Source: Fen-999 sp035505955 (lineage in GTDB: Bacteria; Pseudomonadota; Gammaproteobacteria; Burkholderiales; Rhodocyclaceae). Taken from it: a stretch of DNA of 60,421 bases. This document shows, one piece after another, positions 1 to 8,987 of the stretch (the first letter of the stretch is position 1; each line of letters starts with the position of its first letter). Under the pieces are notes generated by a model, which worked only from the letters and a program-made list of their open reading frames with translations, was not told the DNA's origin and did no database searches. The stretch is from NCBI GenBank assembly GCA_035505955.1, contig DATJQH010000138.1:1-60421 (forward strand). Direction: 5' to 3'. Both the position numbers and the translations under genes were made by a program.

Positions 1-303
<303 letters not shown>

Positions 304-351
304 GGGTGGCGCGTCTCGCGGCGCACACCCCTGGCGGAACGCTGTGGGCGG

Positions 352-1065
352 CTAGTGCGGATCCGCCTGCAGCGCCGCTTCCTCGATGAGGACCTTGTAG
401 GCGTAACCGGCACCGAAGTCGCGGTCGGTGCGGACGATGCCCTTCACCGTCACGACCTCGCCGATCCGGGTCGAATCCGCCGTCGTCACCAGCAGGTCGT
501 TGCTGCTGTCGGCGGCGGAGCCCGAACCGTCGCGGATGTGGACCCAGTTCTTCCCCATAATGCCGCCGTTGAACTTGACCACCCTGGCGTGGACCACCAC
601 GGGCTTGTCCTTGAGCTGGCCGCTCGTGGTCGCGATCTCCGCCACGGTCTTCGCGTTTGCGCCCGCGGCCCTGGCAACATGCACGTCACCCATATCGGCG
701 CCGACGCCCGCGCCCGCGTGGGCGGCGGCCATGGCTGCCGGATCGGCCTTGTAGCCGGCCGCGCCGGCCAGATTGCCGAACACGATGGTCGCGAAGGTCT
801 TCTTGAGCGCCTTGCTCTCGAAGTTGCGCATCACCATCGGATTCTCGATCGCAACCTGTGCGCCCGCCTTCACGGGCGCCTGCGCGACTGCGGCCCAGGT
901 CTCGCCATCGGCGGTCTTGAGGCGCAGATAGGTGTAGTTCTGGACATCCTTGACTTCGAGGACGGTGCCTTTGACGACGGCTGCCGACGGCGCCGAGGTC
1001 GGGGTTTCACCCGCAACGACAGGCGCGGTGGCAAGGACGAACGAAATGGCGAGCAGTTTTCTCAT
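352..1065 (-). CDS. Periplasmic OB-fold (NrfJ-like) protein
   Basis: A 237-residue exported protein. I start it at the ATG at 1065 because MRKLLAISFVLATAPVVAG is a clear signal peptide, whereas the longer upstream reading is arginine-rich and implausible. After the signal come two repeats resembling OB folds: residues about 30-95 (KGTVLEVKDVQNYTYLRL) and about 150-225 (HARVVKFNGGIMGKNWVHI, then VTVKGIV). Such proteins occur beside c-type cytochrome genes and are sometimes annotated NrfJ-like; their function is unknown. It is the last gene of the minus-strand electron-transfer cluster, 91 bases after the diheme cytochrome, so probable co-expression is inferred. Confidence 0.7.
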   Translation of the reverse strand: MRKLLAISFVLATAPVVAGETPTSAPSAAVVKGTVLEVKDVQNYTYLRLKTADGETWAAVAQAPVKAGAQVAIENPMVMRNFESKALKKTFATIVFGNLAGAAGYKADPAAMAAAHAGAGVGADMGDVHVARAAGANAKTVAEIATTSGQLKDKPVVVHARVVKFNGGIMGKNWVHIRDGSGSAADSSNDLLVTTADSTRIGEVVTVKGIVRTDRDFGAGYAYKVLIEEAALQADPH

Positions 1066-1156
1066 GATCGGGATGTCGGTCGGTTGGGAGCGCCGAGCAT
1101 AGCAGCAATCACCGGCGCCAGCGGCCGCATTGTCGGCACGAGGCCGGGGTCGGCCC

Positions 1157-1843
1157 CTACCGGGTTTCGAAGCGCGACATGTAGTCCGCAACGGCGGCGA
1201 GGTCGGCGTCCGAATACGGCTTGATGACTTTCACCATTTCCGGATAGGCGTTGCGCCTCTCCGTGTTGCGGATCGCGCGCGACTCGCGCAGCAGATAGGC
1301 GTAATGCTGGCCCGCGACCCGTGGATAGAACTTGGCGCTGTCGCCCATGCCCGTCTTGCCGTGGCATTCGGCGCAGTCGCGATCGTAGAGTTTCTTGCCG
1401 CTCGCCAATTGCTCGCCGTCTCCCCTGCCGTTGGTCGGTGGCGACGGCAACTTCTCCAGGTAAGTGGCGACGTCGGCGATTTCTTCAGGCTCGAGCACGT
1501 GCTTGTCGGCGAAGGGATACATCTTGGGGTTGTCGCGCCGGCCCGCGCGCACGTCGGTCATTTGCTTGATCAGCACGGTCGCGTGCTGCCCGGCCAGCCT
1601 CGGATAGGTCCCGTTGACGCGGCCGACTGCACCGGCGCGGTGACAGCCCTGGCAAACCTCGAAGGCGATCTCGCCGCGGGCGGGTTCGCCCTTGGCCTTG
1701 AGCGCCTGCAGTTTCTCGGCATACATCTGGTTCCAGACGTAGTCCTTGGCCTCGATGCCCTCCTCGTGCGGCTGCTGGTCGGCTGCGCCCGCCACGCCGG
1801 CCAAGGCAGCCCAGAAGATGAGGATCAGCGAATGCAATTTCAC
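1157..1843 (-). CDS. Diheme c-type cytochrome (c4-like)
   Basis: A 228-residue periplasmic cytochrome with a signal peptide (residues 1-20) and two haem sites, CQGCH at 64-68 and CAECH at 157-161. Each half also has the conserved PRLAGQH-type or PRVAGQH-type segment and a downstream methionine (near 108 in the first half), as in cytochrome c4. Such proteins carry electrons in the periplasm between a membrane quinol oxidase or dehydrogenase and a terminal partner. The gene lies 19 bases after another diheme cytochrome in the operon with the MtrA/MtrB-like pair, so a role as periplasmic shuttle for that conduit is the natural inference. Confidence 0.85.
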   Translation of the reverse strand: MKLHSLILIFWAALAGVAGAADQQPHEEGIEAKDYVWNQMYAEKLQALKAKGEPARGEIAFEVCQGCHRAGAVGRVNGTYPRLAGQHATVLIKQMTDVRAGRRDNPKMYPFADKHVLEPEEIADVATYLEKLPSPPTNGRGDGEQLASGKKLYDRDCAECHGKTGMGDSAKFYPRVAGQHYAYLLRESRAIRNTERRNAYPEMVKVIKPYSDADLAAVADYMSRFETR

Positions 1844-1862
1844 GAAGTGCTCCTGTTTCGGC

Positions 1863-2477
1863 CTATTTCAGGCCGGCAATGTACTCGGACACGGCCTTCA
1901 TTTCCTGTTCGCTCATGCGCTCCGCGACTGCGCGCATGATCTTGCCCTTGTCGTTGGTACGCGCTCCGGCCTTGAAGTTGGCCATCTGCTGCCGCGTGTA
2001 GGTCTGGTGCTGTCCCGCCAGGCGCGGGAAGCGCTCGTTGCCCATGGCGTTGGGCTGGTGGCAGCCCACGCAGGCGGGCACGCCGGTGTCGGTGTTGCCG
2101 TCCTCGTAGAGCTTCTTGCCGGCCTCGACCACCAATGCGTCTTCCACCGTGCCCGGCGATTGGGGTTGCGCCGAGAAGTACGCGGCCAGGCCGGCGAAGT
2201 CGCCCTTGTCGACGGTGCTGATGATGGGCGCCATGATTTCGTTTTTGCGCTTGCCGGACGCGAACTCCTGCAGTTGCTTGAGCAAATAGTCCTTCTGCTG
2301 CCCCGCGAGCTTGGGGAACGTCGGCAACACGCTGTTGCCCGCCTCGCCGTGACAGGGCAGGCAGACCGTGGCGGCGATCTCCTTGGGTTCGGCCGCCACG
2401 GCCGCTGAGGCGGCCAGGGCCAGCGCCGAAACGAGCAGCGCCGGCACCCGGGATTTCGAATGACCCGCTTGCCGCAT
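1863..2477 (-). CDS. Diheme cytochrome c4-like protein
   Basis: A 204-residue protein starting at the ATG at 2477, which overlaps the stop of the porin gene by one base (TGATG), a sign of translational coupling. A signal peptide (about residues 1-29) is followed by two haem-binding sites, CLPCH at 39-43 and CVGCH at 136-140, each followed by a PKLAGQQ or PRLAGQH motif typical of cytochrome c4. It resembles the next gene but is not a simple duplicate: spacing and sequence differ considerably. It is probably a periplasmic electron carrier docking to the decaheme cytochrome. The family call is firm; the partner is inferred. Confidence 0.87.
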   Translation of the reverse strand: MRQAGHSKSRVPALLVSALALAASAAVAAEPKEIAATVCLPCHGEAGNSVLPTFPKLAGQQKDYLLKQLQEFASGKRKNEIMAPIISTVDKGDFAGLAAYFSAQPQSPGTVEDALVVEAGKKLYEDGNTDTGVPACVGCHQPNAMGNERFPRLAGQHQTYTRQQMANFKAGARTNDKGKIMRAVAERMSEQEMKAVSEYIAGLK

Positions 2478-5410
2478 CAGAAATCGAAGCGTGCGAAGGC
2501 ACCGAACACATTGGCCCGGAAGTTCTTCGGTCCCGTGTCGAGGTACAGGTTGGCGGTATTGTAGGCAGTGCCTGCACCAGCGGTGGGATTCACGTCGACG
2601 CCCGCGTAGTGCCAATCGGCGACCCGGGCGTGTTCGTACATCCACATCAGTCGCACCGTAGTCCGCTTGTTGACCGGGATGATGACGTTGGTGGTCACGA
2701 CATCCTGCCTGAACGTCATGTCGGGCCAGCCGCTGCCTGCGGCGGCTATCTGCGCCGCGGTCATGCCCAGCGCCACGCCGTTGTAGTCGTACGAGACGCT
2801 GGTGTATCCTCTTGTGTAGGTGTAGTCGAACGAGACCTTGGCCTTGCCGAAGTCGTACTTCAGGCCGAGACCCAGCGTGTCGTTGCGATCCTTCTGTTCG
2901 ACGTCCCAGCCTCGGCTCGTCGGGTAGAGGGGGTTCAGCGGACCCGCGGTGGCGCCGCAGACCGTCTCCCAGTTCGCGCCGGTCACCTGTGCCGTCGTGT
3001 AGACCAACGTGGCACCCGCAGGCGTCGTCGGCACGGCCGCCCCGTTGAGCTGGGCCAGCACCTGTCCATTGCTGTAGAAGTAGTACGTGGTACCGGCGTT
3101 GCAGCTGTTCGGCTGGACGTTGGACTGATGGATGCGGCCATTCTGGAAGGAGTAGAAGCCGTAGACACCCAGCTCCAGCGAGGGCTGCCAGCTCAGGTCG
3201 ACGTTCAGCGAGTTCAGCCGCTGGTGGTCGTTGCGGCCGTAAGTCGAATCGGGGAACTTGGCATCCTTCAACTGCAGGGAGACCCCTGCGTCGAGGCTCT
3301 CGGCAAGCGCATAGTTGAAGCGCGCGTTGAGGATGTTCTGATCGCGGTCGGCGAGGTCGAACTTGCGGAACTGTTCGATGTTGTGCACCCAGCCCGCGAA
3401 ACCCAGTCCGTTGGCTGTCGCGGTGCCCAGGTTACCCGGGTTGGGGATGCCCCCGAGGCTGACGCTGTAGAACTCCTCGTAGGGGTCCGAATTGTATTGG
3501 CTGCCGCGCCGGCGATCGGTTTCGAGCGATACGCGCAGGGTGCCGTCCTGAAGCGCGCGATTGACGTAGCCCAGCTTGATGCGGTCTTCCCAGGTCTTGT
3601 CGCGCTCGCGGTACTTGCGCTTGTAGTCTTCGCGCTCGATGCTGGCGTTGATGTTCTGGTTGCGGCTCAGCTTGTAATCGCCGGACAGGCTGAGGTTCAT
3701 CTGCTTGTACTCGTACGGAACGTTGCTCAGGTTGATGTTGCCTGCCGCCGGCACGATGTTGTTGGCAGCGAGGTAGTTGATCAACGCAGTCTTGTTGCAG
3801 CCGTTGCTCGCAAGGAAGGTTCCCAAGGCCGTCTGCTGGGCGGCGGTCAGCGCGGCACCGTTCGCCTGCACGTAGGTCGTGAGCGCATTGCCCGTGCCGT
3901 CGTTGATCAGGCGACCCCACTGGCCGGTCAGCGGGTTGCAGGCATCGAAGCTGGTCGAGTTGTCGGTTTCGTAATAGCGCGCCTTGGCGCGCACGTCGAG
4001 ATCGTTGATCGGCTGCAGGCTCAGCCCCAGGTCGACCAGGCGCGTATCGATCTTGGCATGTGCGGACGACTGGCTGAGCGCGCTCGTGGAGTTCCAGGAA
4101 CCGTTCGGGGCGTAGCTGCCATTGGCGAACGCGACGCCGTCGACGGTGGTTGGGGCGATCAGCTTGTCGTTCTGGCGCATGCCCGTAGCCGACACGACGC
4201 CTGTGAAACGGCCGTTCCAGAGGCTGGGCAGCAGCCGCGAGTACTCCGCCTTGCCGTTGAACGAATCGTTGTCGGGATAGAGGTCGAACGTGCCGCCCGT
4301 GAACGCCGTGCCCGAAATCCCGTTGGTCGTCGCGGGCAGGAACGGATTCTGGAACGTCAGGGTACTGATGTTGTTCCTGAACAGGGATGCCGACAGCGAG
4401 GCGTTCAACGCATTCAGCGCGTCCGCATACTGCACGCCCAACAGGAAATCATGCGTGTTGTAGTCAATGGGCTCGACGACCTCGAGGTTGCCGTTGCCGC
4501 CGCCGCCGCCCCAGGTGGCGCCGAACGGGCGCTCACCCTGCCGCTTTTCGTCCGCATAGCTGGCGAACAGCTTCCAGCTGTCGGTGAGGTTCATGTCGAG
4601 TCGCGCTCCCGCTTTCTTGCGCTGGACGCTCAGCTCCATGGTGTCGGCGGCGACGACCGTCGATGACAGCCGCGCCGCGACCGCGGCGTTCACCTGCGCC
4701 TGGGTCGACCCGGCCGCCAGGCCATAGGACGCACTGCTGAATTGCGTGCAAGTCGTGGAGTTGGTGCAGGTTGCGCCACCAGCCGGCGGCAACGTGGATG
4801 GCAGGGTCAGGTTGCCGGTGCCGACTCCGCCCCAGAACGTCTTGAACGAGTCGGTGAAGACATGGGTGGTCTCGTTGTAGAAGACCTTCACCTTCCAGTC
4901 GTTGTATCTGCCGAACTGGGCCCCGTAATACTGGTCCTTGCGGCCCACGCTGCCCCCTTGCGCATTGAAGAATGCCGCTGCGTCGGGCTTCTCGGCGTCG
5001 ACCGAAACGTTGTTCAGGTACAGCCCGTTGTCGAGGTCCTTGTATTTGCGGAAAATTGCGTTCTTCCTGTCGGCATCCCCGCCCAACCCGCCGGCCTCGA
5101 CGGAACCCTTGTAAGTCCAGCCGGACTCCGTTTTCGTGGGCTCGGTGATTTCATTCGGCTTCGCTTCCAGGAACCCCGTTGGAGTCCTGGAGAACTCGTT
5201 TTGCCCCAGGCCGTCCGGATCCTTGTCCCGGAAGTCACCATATCGGGGATTCATCGCATTGCCGAGGGTCGTATCGACACCGAAGCCGGAATCCGCCCGG
5301 GCGGCATTGGTCGTGACCAACTGTGCAAGCGCGGTGCTGACGCACAGCGCGATCAATTTCACGCGAGGCTGCTGCAGGCTCATCTTCTTCCTCCCAAGAT
5401 GCTTTTCCAT
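2477..5410 (-). CDS. MtrB/PioB/MtoB-family outer-membrane beta-barrel porin
   Basis: A 977-residue exported protein with a signal peptide (VKLIALCVSTALAQL, ending near TNAARA) and alternating amphipathic strands throughout, ending in FGAFARFDF, a C-terminal aromatic typical of outer-membrane barrels. It matches the decaheme-associated MtrB/PioB family, whose barrel sheathes the periplasmic decaheme cytochrome so that electrons can cross the outer membrane. The decaheme gene is immediately upstream, the classic gene pair. I see no N-terminal CXXC motif like that of Shewanella MtrB. Two starts are possible: the ATG at 5410 (AGGAG nine bases upstream) or the ATG at 5383 (GGAGGA upstream); the shorter one gives a more standard signal peptide. 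Confidence 0.87.
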   Translation of the reverse strand: MEKHLGRKKMSLQQPRVKLIALCVSTALAQLVTTNAARADSGFGVDTTLGNAMNPRYGDFRDKDPDGLGQNEFSRTPTGFLEAKPNEITEPTKTESGWTYKGSVEAGGLGGDADRKNAIFRKYKDLDNGLYLNNVSVDAEKPDAAAFFNAQGGSVGRKDQYYGAQFGRYNDWKVKVFYNETTHVFTDSFKTFWGGVGTGNLTLPSTLPPAGGATCTNSTTCTQFSSASYGLAAGSTQAQVNAAVAARLSSTVVAADTMELSVQRKKAGARLDMNLTDSWKLFASYADEKRQGERPFGATWGGGGGNGNLEVVEPIDYNTHDFLLGVQYADALNALNASLSASLFRNNISTLTFQNPFLPATTNGISGTAFTGGTFDLYPDNDSFNGKAEYSRLLPSLWNGRFTGVVSATGMRQNDKLIAPTTVDGVAFANGSYAPNGSWNSTSALSQSSAHAKIDTRLVDLGLSLQPINDLDVRAKARYYETDNSTSFDACNPLTGQWGRLINDGTGNALTTYVQANGAALTAAQQTALGTFLASNGCNKTALINYLAANNIVPAAGNINLSNVPYEYKQMNLSLSGDYKLSRNQNINASIEREDYKRKYRERDKTWEDRIKLGYVNRALQDGTLRVSLETDRRRGSQYNSDPYEEFYSVSLGGIPNPGNLGTATANGLGFAGWVHNIEQFRKFDLADRDQNILNARFNYALAESLDAGVSLQLKDAKFPDSTYGRNDHQRLNSLNVDLSWQPSLELGVYGFYSFQNGRIHQSNVQPNSCNAGTTYYFYSNGQVLAQLNGAAVPTTPAGATLVYTTAQVTGANWETVCGATAGPLNPLYPTSRGWDVEQKDRNDTLGLGLKYDFGKAKVSFDYTYTRGYTSVSYDYNGVALGMTAAQIAAAGSGWPDMTFRQDVVTTNVIIPVNKRTTVRLMWMYEHARVADWHYAGVDVNPTAGAGTAYNTANLYLDTGPKNFRANVFGAFARFDF

Positions 5411-5438
5411 GGCTCTTGTCTCCTAAGTCAGGCAGGGG

Positions 5439-6410
5439 CTAGCGCTGGAAGCGCGCGCCGGAGGGATGATTGCTGCCATGAATCTGCGAGTGGCAGTTCT
5501 GGCAGGCCCGGCCGATCACCCGAGCCGAGGACGCCAGTCCGTTGGCCAGGTTGGAGGCGGCGGACTGGTCGGCGCGCCACAGCTGTCCGGGGTGGCCGAC
5601 GGCCGGATCATGGCACTTGGAACAGAGGTAGGGCCGCGGTTCCTGCAGCAGCTTGTCCTGATTGGAACCATGCGGGCTGTGGCAGTTGAGGCAGTTCTCG
5701 CGTACCGGCGCGTGTTCCCAGATGAACGGACCGCGCTTCTCGGCGTGGCAGGTGTAGCAGACGACATTGACGCTTTCGGCCTTGAGCAGCGGCTTGGTGA
5801 TCGAGCCGTGCGGGTTGTGGCAGTCGACGCAACTCATCTTGCCTTCGGGCACTGGCATGTGCGAACGCTTCTTGAATTCGGCGCGCTGCTGGGCGTGGCA
5901 TTGCACGCAGGTTTCGGTGATGCTCTGCCGGACCAGGAGGCTGTTCGCCGAGATTCGCTCCATCGGGTTGTGGCAATCGGCGCAGGCCAGCTGGTTCGCT
6001 TGGTGGATCGATCCGGGCCAGTGCATGCGGTTGCCGCCCTTGTGGCAGTTCAGGCACTGCCCGTTCTGAACGGCGACTTCCGTGTTCCAGCCCTTGGTGA
6101 AGCCGATGATCAGGCTCCTGTTCTTGGTGTCCTTGGCGTGCAACGACCCGGGACCGTGGCAGGCCTCGCAAACCTGCCGTTCGCCTTCGCTCTTGGGGTT
6201 CAGGCGGAAGGTCTTGGCGTGCAGCGTGTCGCTGAAGTGCTTGTTCTCCTGGCCGTGGCACTCGATGCAGGCCTTTTCGCCGATGTAACTGGCTGCGGCC
6301 ATCGGATCATCGGCGGCCAGCGCCGGCGCGCCGGCGCACAGCGCCAGCAGGATGCCGCCAAAGGCAGCCGAGCACAACCGCAGAATTGACGTCGAACGAT
6401 CACTTGTCAT
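5439..6410 (-). CDS. Decaheme c-type cytochrome, MtrA/MtoA/DmsE family
   Basis: A 323-residue periplasmic protein with a signal peptide (ending near PALA at residue 32) and exactly ten CXXCH haem-binding motifs, from CIECH at 48-52 to CQNCH about 20 residues before the C terminus. Length and haem count fit MtrA, MtoA, PioA and DmsE, which insert into an MtrB-type barrel and conduct electrons across the outer membrane. It is the first gene of the operon, with the barrel gene following. No extracellular MtrC/OmcA-type cytochrome is in the window, so the layout is closer to the two-gene MtoAB/PioAB arrangement linked to Fe(II) oxidation. Direction of electron flow is not determinable from sequence. 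Confidence 0.92.
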   Translation of the reverse strand: MTSDRSTSILRLCSAAFGGILLALCAGAPALAADDPMAAASYIGEKACIECHGQENKHFSDTLHAKTFRLNPKSEGERQVCEACHGPGSLHAKDTKNRSLIIGFTKGWNTEVAVQNGQCLNCHKGGNRMHWPGSIHQANQLACADCHNPMERISANSLLVRQSITETCVQCHAQQRAEFKKRSHMPVPEGKMSCVDCHNPHGSITKPLLKAESVNVVCYTCHAEKRGPFIWEHAPVRENCLNCHSPHGSNQDKLLQEPRPYLCSKCHDPAVGHPGQLWRADQSAASNLANGLASSARVIGRACQNCHSQIHGSNHPSGARFQR

Positions 6411-6774
6411 GCGTAACCCCCCCTAAGCCTGGGCCGGTGTGCCGGCCTGTGCGCGTTGGTCCATCAACGCTTGTCGGCGGGACGCCACCAGGGGGAGATT
6501 CGGAAGTGGGTTGGGATGCGTCGACACCTGCCGACGCATCGCCAAGACCACCCTTCCTCCTCCTGACAGCATCTGTCACTCTGTCGCCGGCTTCGTGGCC
6601 GGTCGTATCAGCCTTGCCTATTACTAAAGCGTTTAACCACGAGCGCACGGTACCAATACCGCCTTAGGGGGGAATTAACTTGTGCGACGAAGTGTTAAGA
6701 TTTCTTAAGAAACGAGAAAGGGCGTGCGGACAGCGGTTTGAGAGCGCATCCGCACACCTTCGAGGCGGGGGACG
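6411..6774. promoter_or_regulatory. Divergent control region between the decaheme operon and the two-component system
   Basis: A gene-free 364-base gap between two divergently transcribed units. The right end is AT-richer than its surroundings and holds two copies of TTAAGA, at 6695-6700 and 6705-6710, exactly one helical turn (10 bases) apart. Tandem direct repeats spaced 10-11 bases are the usual target shape of OmpR/PhoB-type regulators, and TTAA-containing direct repeats are known for the PmrA and QseB branch, to which the adjacent regulator belongs. Autoregulation and control of the cytochrome operon are inferences. I cannot place the transcription starts, and the rest of the gap shows nothing I recognise. 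Confidence 0.5.
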
Positions 6775-7437
6775 ATGAAGCTGCTGCTGGTGGAAGACGA
6801 TGCTCTGCTGGGCGACGGCTTGCGTGCCGCCCTTGACAGGGCGGGCTTCTCGGTCGTCTGGGTGCGGGACGGCAGGAGCGCGCTGGCGACGCTCCAGTCC
6901 GCCGAGTTCGTTGCGATGGTGCTCGACATCGGCCTTCCGGTGATGAGCGGCATGGAAGTCCTGCGCGATCTGCGGGCGGCGGGCAACGAAGTCCCCGTGC
7001 TGGTCCTCACGGCCCGGGATTCGACGCGCGACAAGGTCCTGGGCCTCGAGCGTGGCGCCGACGACTACCTGGTCAAGACAGCGGACATGGAGGAACTCGT
7101 GGCGCGCTTGCGCGCCTTGATCCGGCGTGCCGGGCGCACCGACGGCATACTCCGTGTGGGCGACCTGACGCTGAACACGAGCAGCCAGACCGTGACCAGG
7201 AACGGACAGGCGATCGCGCTGTCGGGGCGGGAGATGGCGATTCTTCGGGCCCTCGCGGAACGGGCCGGGCGCGTGCTTACGCGGGGACAACTCGAAGAGG
7301 CCTTGTACGGCTGGAATCGAAACGTCGAGAGCAATGCGGTCGAGGTCCATATCCACAACTTGCGCGTCAAGCTGGGACCGGAGGCCATCAAGACCGTGCG
7401 CGGCGTGGGCTACACGATGGGTAGGCAGGACCCTTGA
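6775..7437 (+). CDS. OmpR-family response regulator (QseB/PmrA-like)
   Basis: A 220-residue regulator. The receiver domain (1-115) has acidic residues E7-D8-D9, the phosphoacceptor D51 in VLDIGLP, T79 and K101; the usual KP after the last strand is KT here. A winged-helix DNA-binding domain follows (about 125-218, with LSGREMAILRAL and the VHIHNLRVKLG segment). Sequence features match the QseB/PmrA/TctD group. The stop overlaps the start of the kinase gene by four bases, so the pair is co-translated. It sits divergently from the decaheme cytochrome operon, suggesting it may control that operon or respond to a metal or redox cue, which is inference only. Confidence 0.9.
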   Translation: MKLLLVEDDALLGDGLRAALDRAGFSVVWVRDGRSALATLQSAEFVAMVLDIGLPVMSGMEVLRDLRAAGNEVPVLVLTARDSTRDKVLGLERGADDYLVKTADMEELVARLRALIRRAGRTDGILRVGDLTLNTSSQTVTRNGQAIALSGREMAILRALAERAGRVLTRGQLEEALYGWNRNVESNAVEVHIHNLRVKLGPEAIKTVRGVGYTMGRQDP

Positions 7438-8957
7438 TATTTCCTAATTCAACGTCACTGGGTCGGCGCCTGATCACGACGCTGATCGCTACAAGCATCG
7501 GGTATTGGCTGGTCGTCGTCGGCATCATGGTCAGCCATTCGATCGACGAGGCCTACGAGCTGTTCGACAACCACCTGGCGCAGACCGCGCTCGCGTTGCT
7601 GCGTGTGACGGATCCCGACGAGACGGATCCGGTGGGCATTCCGAAGTTCAGCGAGTCGCCGGACATGAAGGAGATCTTCGGCGACTGGCACGACTTCGGC
7701 AAGCGTCTGCAACAAGCAACGGTGCGGTCGGGCGACGCCGACACCGTGGCCGCAGGCGTCGCACCGGGAACCGTCGTACTCCACGCGCTCTACGACGAAT
7801 ACGAACGTCGGTTGCGCTACCAGATCTGGAATGGCACTGGCCACCTTCTGCTGCGTTCCGCCAATGCGCCCGATGCGGCAATGGCGGACAGGGACGGCTT
7901 CTCTGAATCCACGGATGAGCACGGTGTCATCTGGCGGCATTTCGGTGTTTGGGATCAGCACCACAGTTTCCGCGTCCTCGTGGCGGAGGCGCACAGTGTG
8001 CGAAACACGCTCCTGCGCAACATCGTGCTCGACCTGGCGAAGCCGATGGTGCTGGGTTTGCCGGTGCTGATGTTCCTGCTGTGGTACGCGATCAACCGCG
8101 GCCTGAATCCGCTGCGGCAACTGGCAGGCGACATTTCGTCGAAGGAAGTCGCGAACCTCACTCCGCTCGAGCCCGGCGATTCGCCGGAGGAAGTCCGGCC
8201 GATGGTGCATGCGCTCAACGATCTCCTGTTCAGCGTCAACCGCGCGCTGGAGAACGAGCGCTGCTTTACCGCCAACGCGGCCCACGAATTGCGCACGCCG
8301 CTGGCAGCAATCCAGGCTCATTTGGCGATGGCGCGTGCAGCAACCACGGAAGCCGACCGCAACCACAGCCTCGGCCAGTTGCAGCGCGGACTGGACCGCA
8401 GCATCAGGCTCGTCGGACAACTGTTGACTCTTGCCCGGCTCGATCCCGAGCAGGCACTTCCCGAGGCCGATAGTGTGGACGTTGCACGGCTGCTGGAAGA
8501 CGTCTGCGCGGAATTGGCACCATTGGCGCTGCAGCGCGAGCAGACGCTGGAACTGGCGCCGGATCCTGACCTGCCCAAGGTGCACGGCAATGCCGGGTTG
8601 CTGGCCATGCTGATGGCAAACCTGGTCGACAACGCGATTCGCTATACACCGAACGGCGGCCATATCCGCGTGGCGGCGCGTGCGGTGGCCGGCGGGACGG
8701 CCATGGAGGTTACCGACGACGGCCCCGGGATTCCCGTCGAGCAGCGACAGCGGGTTTTCGAGCGCTTCTGCCGCCTCGCCGATCAATCGAAGCCGGGCAC
8801 CGGTCTTGGCCTTACGATCTGCCGCCGCATCGCGCAGTTGCACGCGGCCCACATCGAACTGGCAGATGGACCCGATGGCAAAGGCCTGAGCGTGCGGGTG
8901 ACCCTGATGCCGGCGACGGCGATCGCGCCGGTGGCGGAAAAAGGACGGGCGCCGTGA
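7434..8957 (+). CDS. Sensor histidine kinase (QseC/PmrB-like)
   Basis: A 507-residue membrane kinase starting at a TTG within a TTGA overlap with the regulator gene. Membrane segments are at about 14-34 and 203-220, flanking a periplasmic sensor of roughly 170 residues. A HAMP-like linker is followed by the dimerisation/phosphoacceptor helix with H284 in NAAHELRTPL, the N box NLVDNAIRY, the G1 box DDGPGIP and the G2 box GTGLGLTI. All catalytic motifs are intact. The signal sensed is not evident. Its partner is the upstream regulator, and the pair resembles QseBC or PmrAB systems in order and architecture. Confidence 0.9.
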   Translation: MIFPNSTSLGRRLITTLIATSIGYWLVVVGIMVSHSIDEAYELFDNHLAQTALALLRVTDPDETDPVGIPKFSESPDMKEIFGDWHDFGKRLQQATVRSGDADTVAAGVAPGTVVLHALYDEYERRLRYQIWNGTGHLLLRSANAPDAAMADRDGFSESTDEHGVIWRHFGVWDQHHSFRVLVAEAHSVRNTLLRNIVLDLAKPMVLGLPVLMFLLWYAINRGLNPLRQLAGDISSKEVANLTPLEPGDSPEEVRPMVHALNDLLFSVNRALENERCFTANAAHELRTPLAAIQAHLAMARAATTEADRNHSLGQLQRGLDRSIRLVGQLLTLARLDPEQALPEADSVDVARLLEDVCAELAPLALQREQTLELAPDPDLPKVHGNAGLLAMLMANLVDNAIRYTPNGGHIRVAARAVAGGTAMEVTDDGPGIPVEQRQRVFERFCRLADQSKPGTGLGLTICRRIAQLHAAHIELADGPDGKGLSVRVTLMPATAIAPVAEKGRAP

Positions 8958-8987
8958 GGCGCCCGTCCATGGCACAGCGCGAAGCGA

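Noticed and set aside
2609..4666. 685-codon open frame antisense to the MtrB-like gene
   Set aside because: The opposite strand encodes a clear outer-membrane barrel with signal peptide and operon context. Long antisense frames are common in GC-rich DNA; this one has no recognisable motif.
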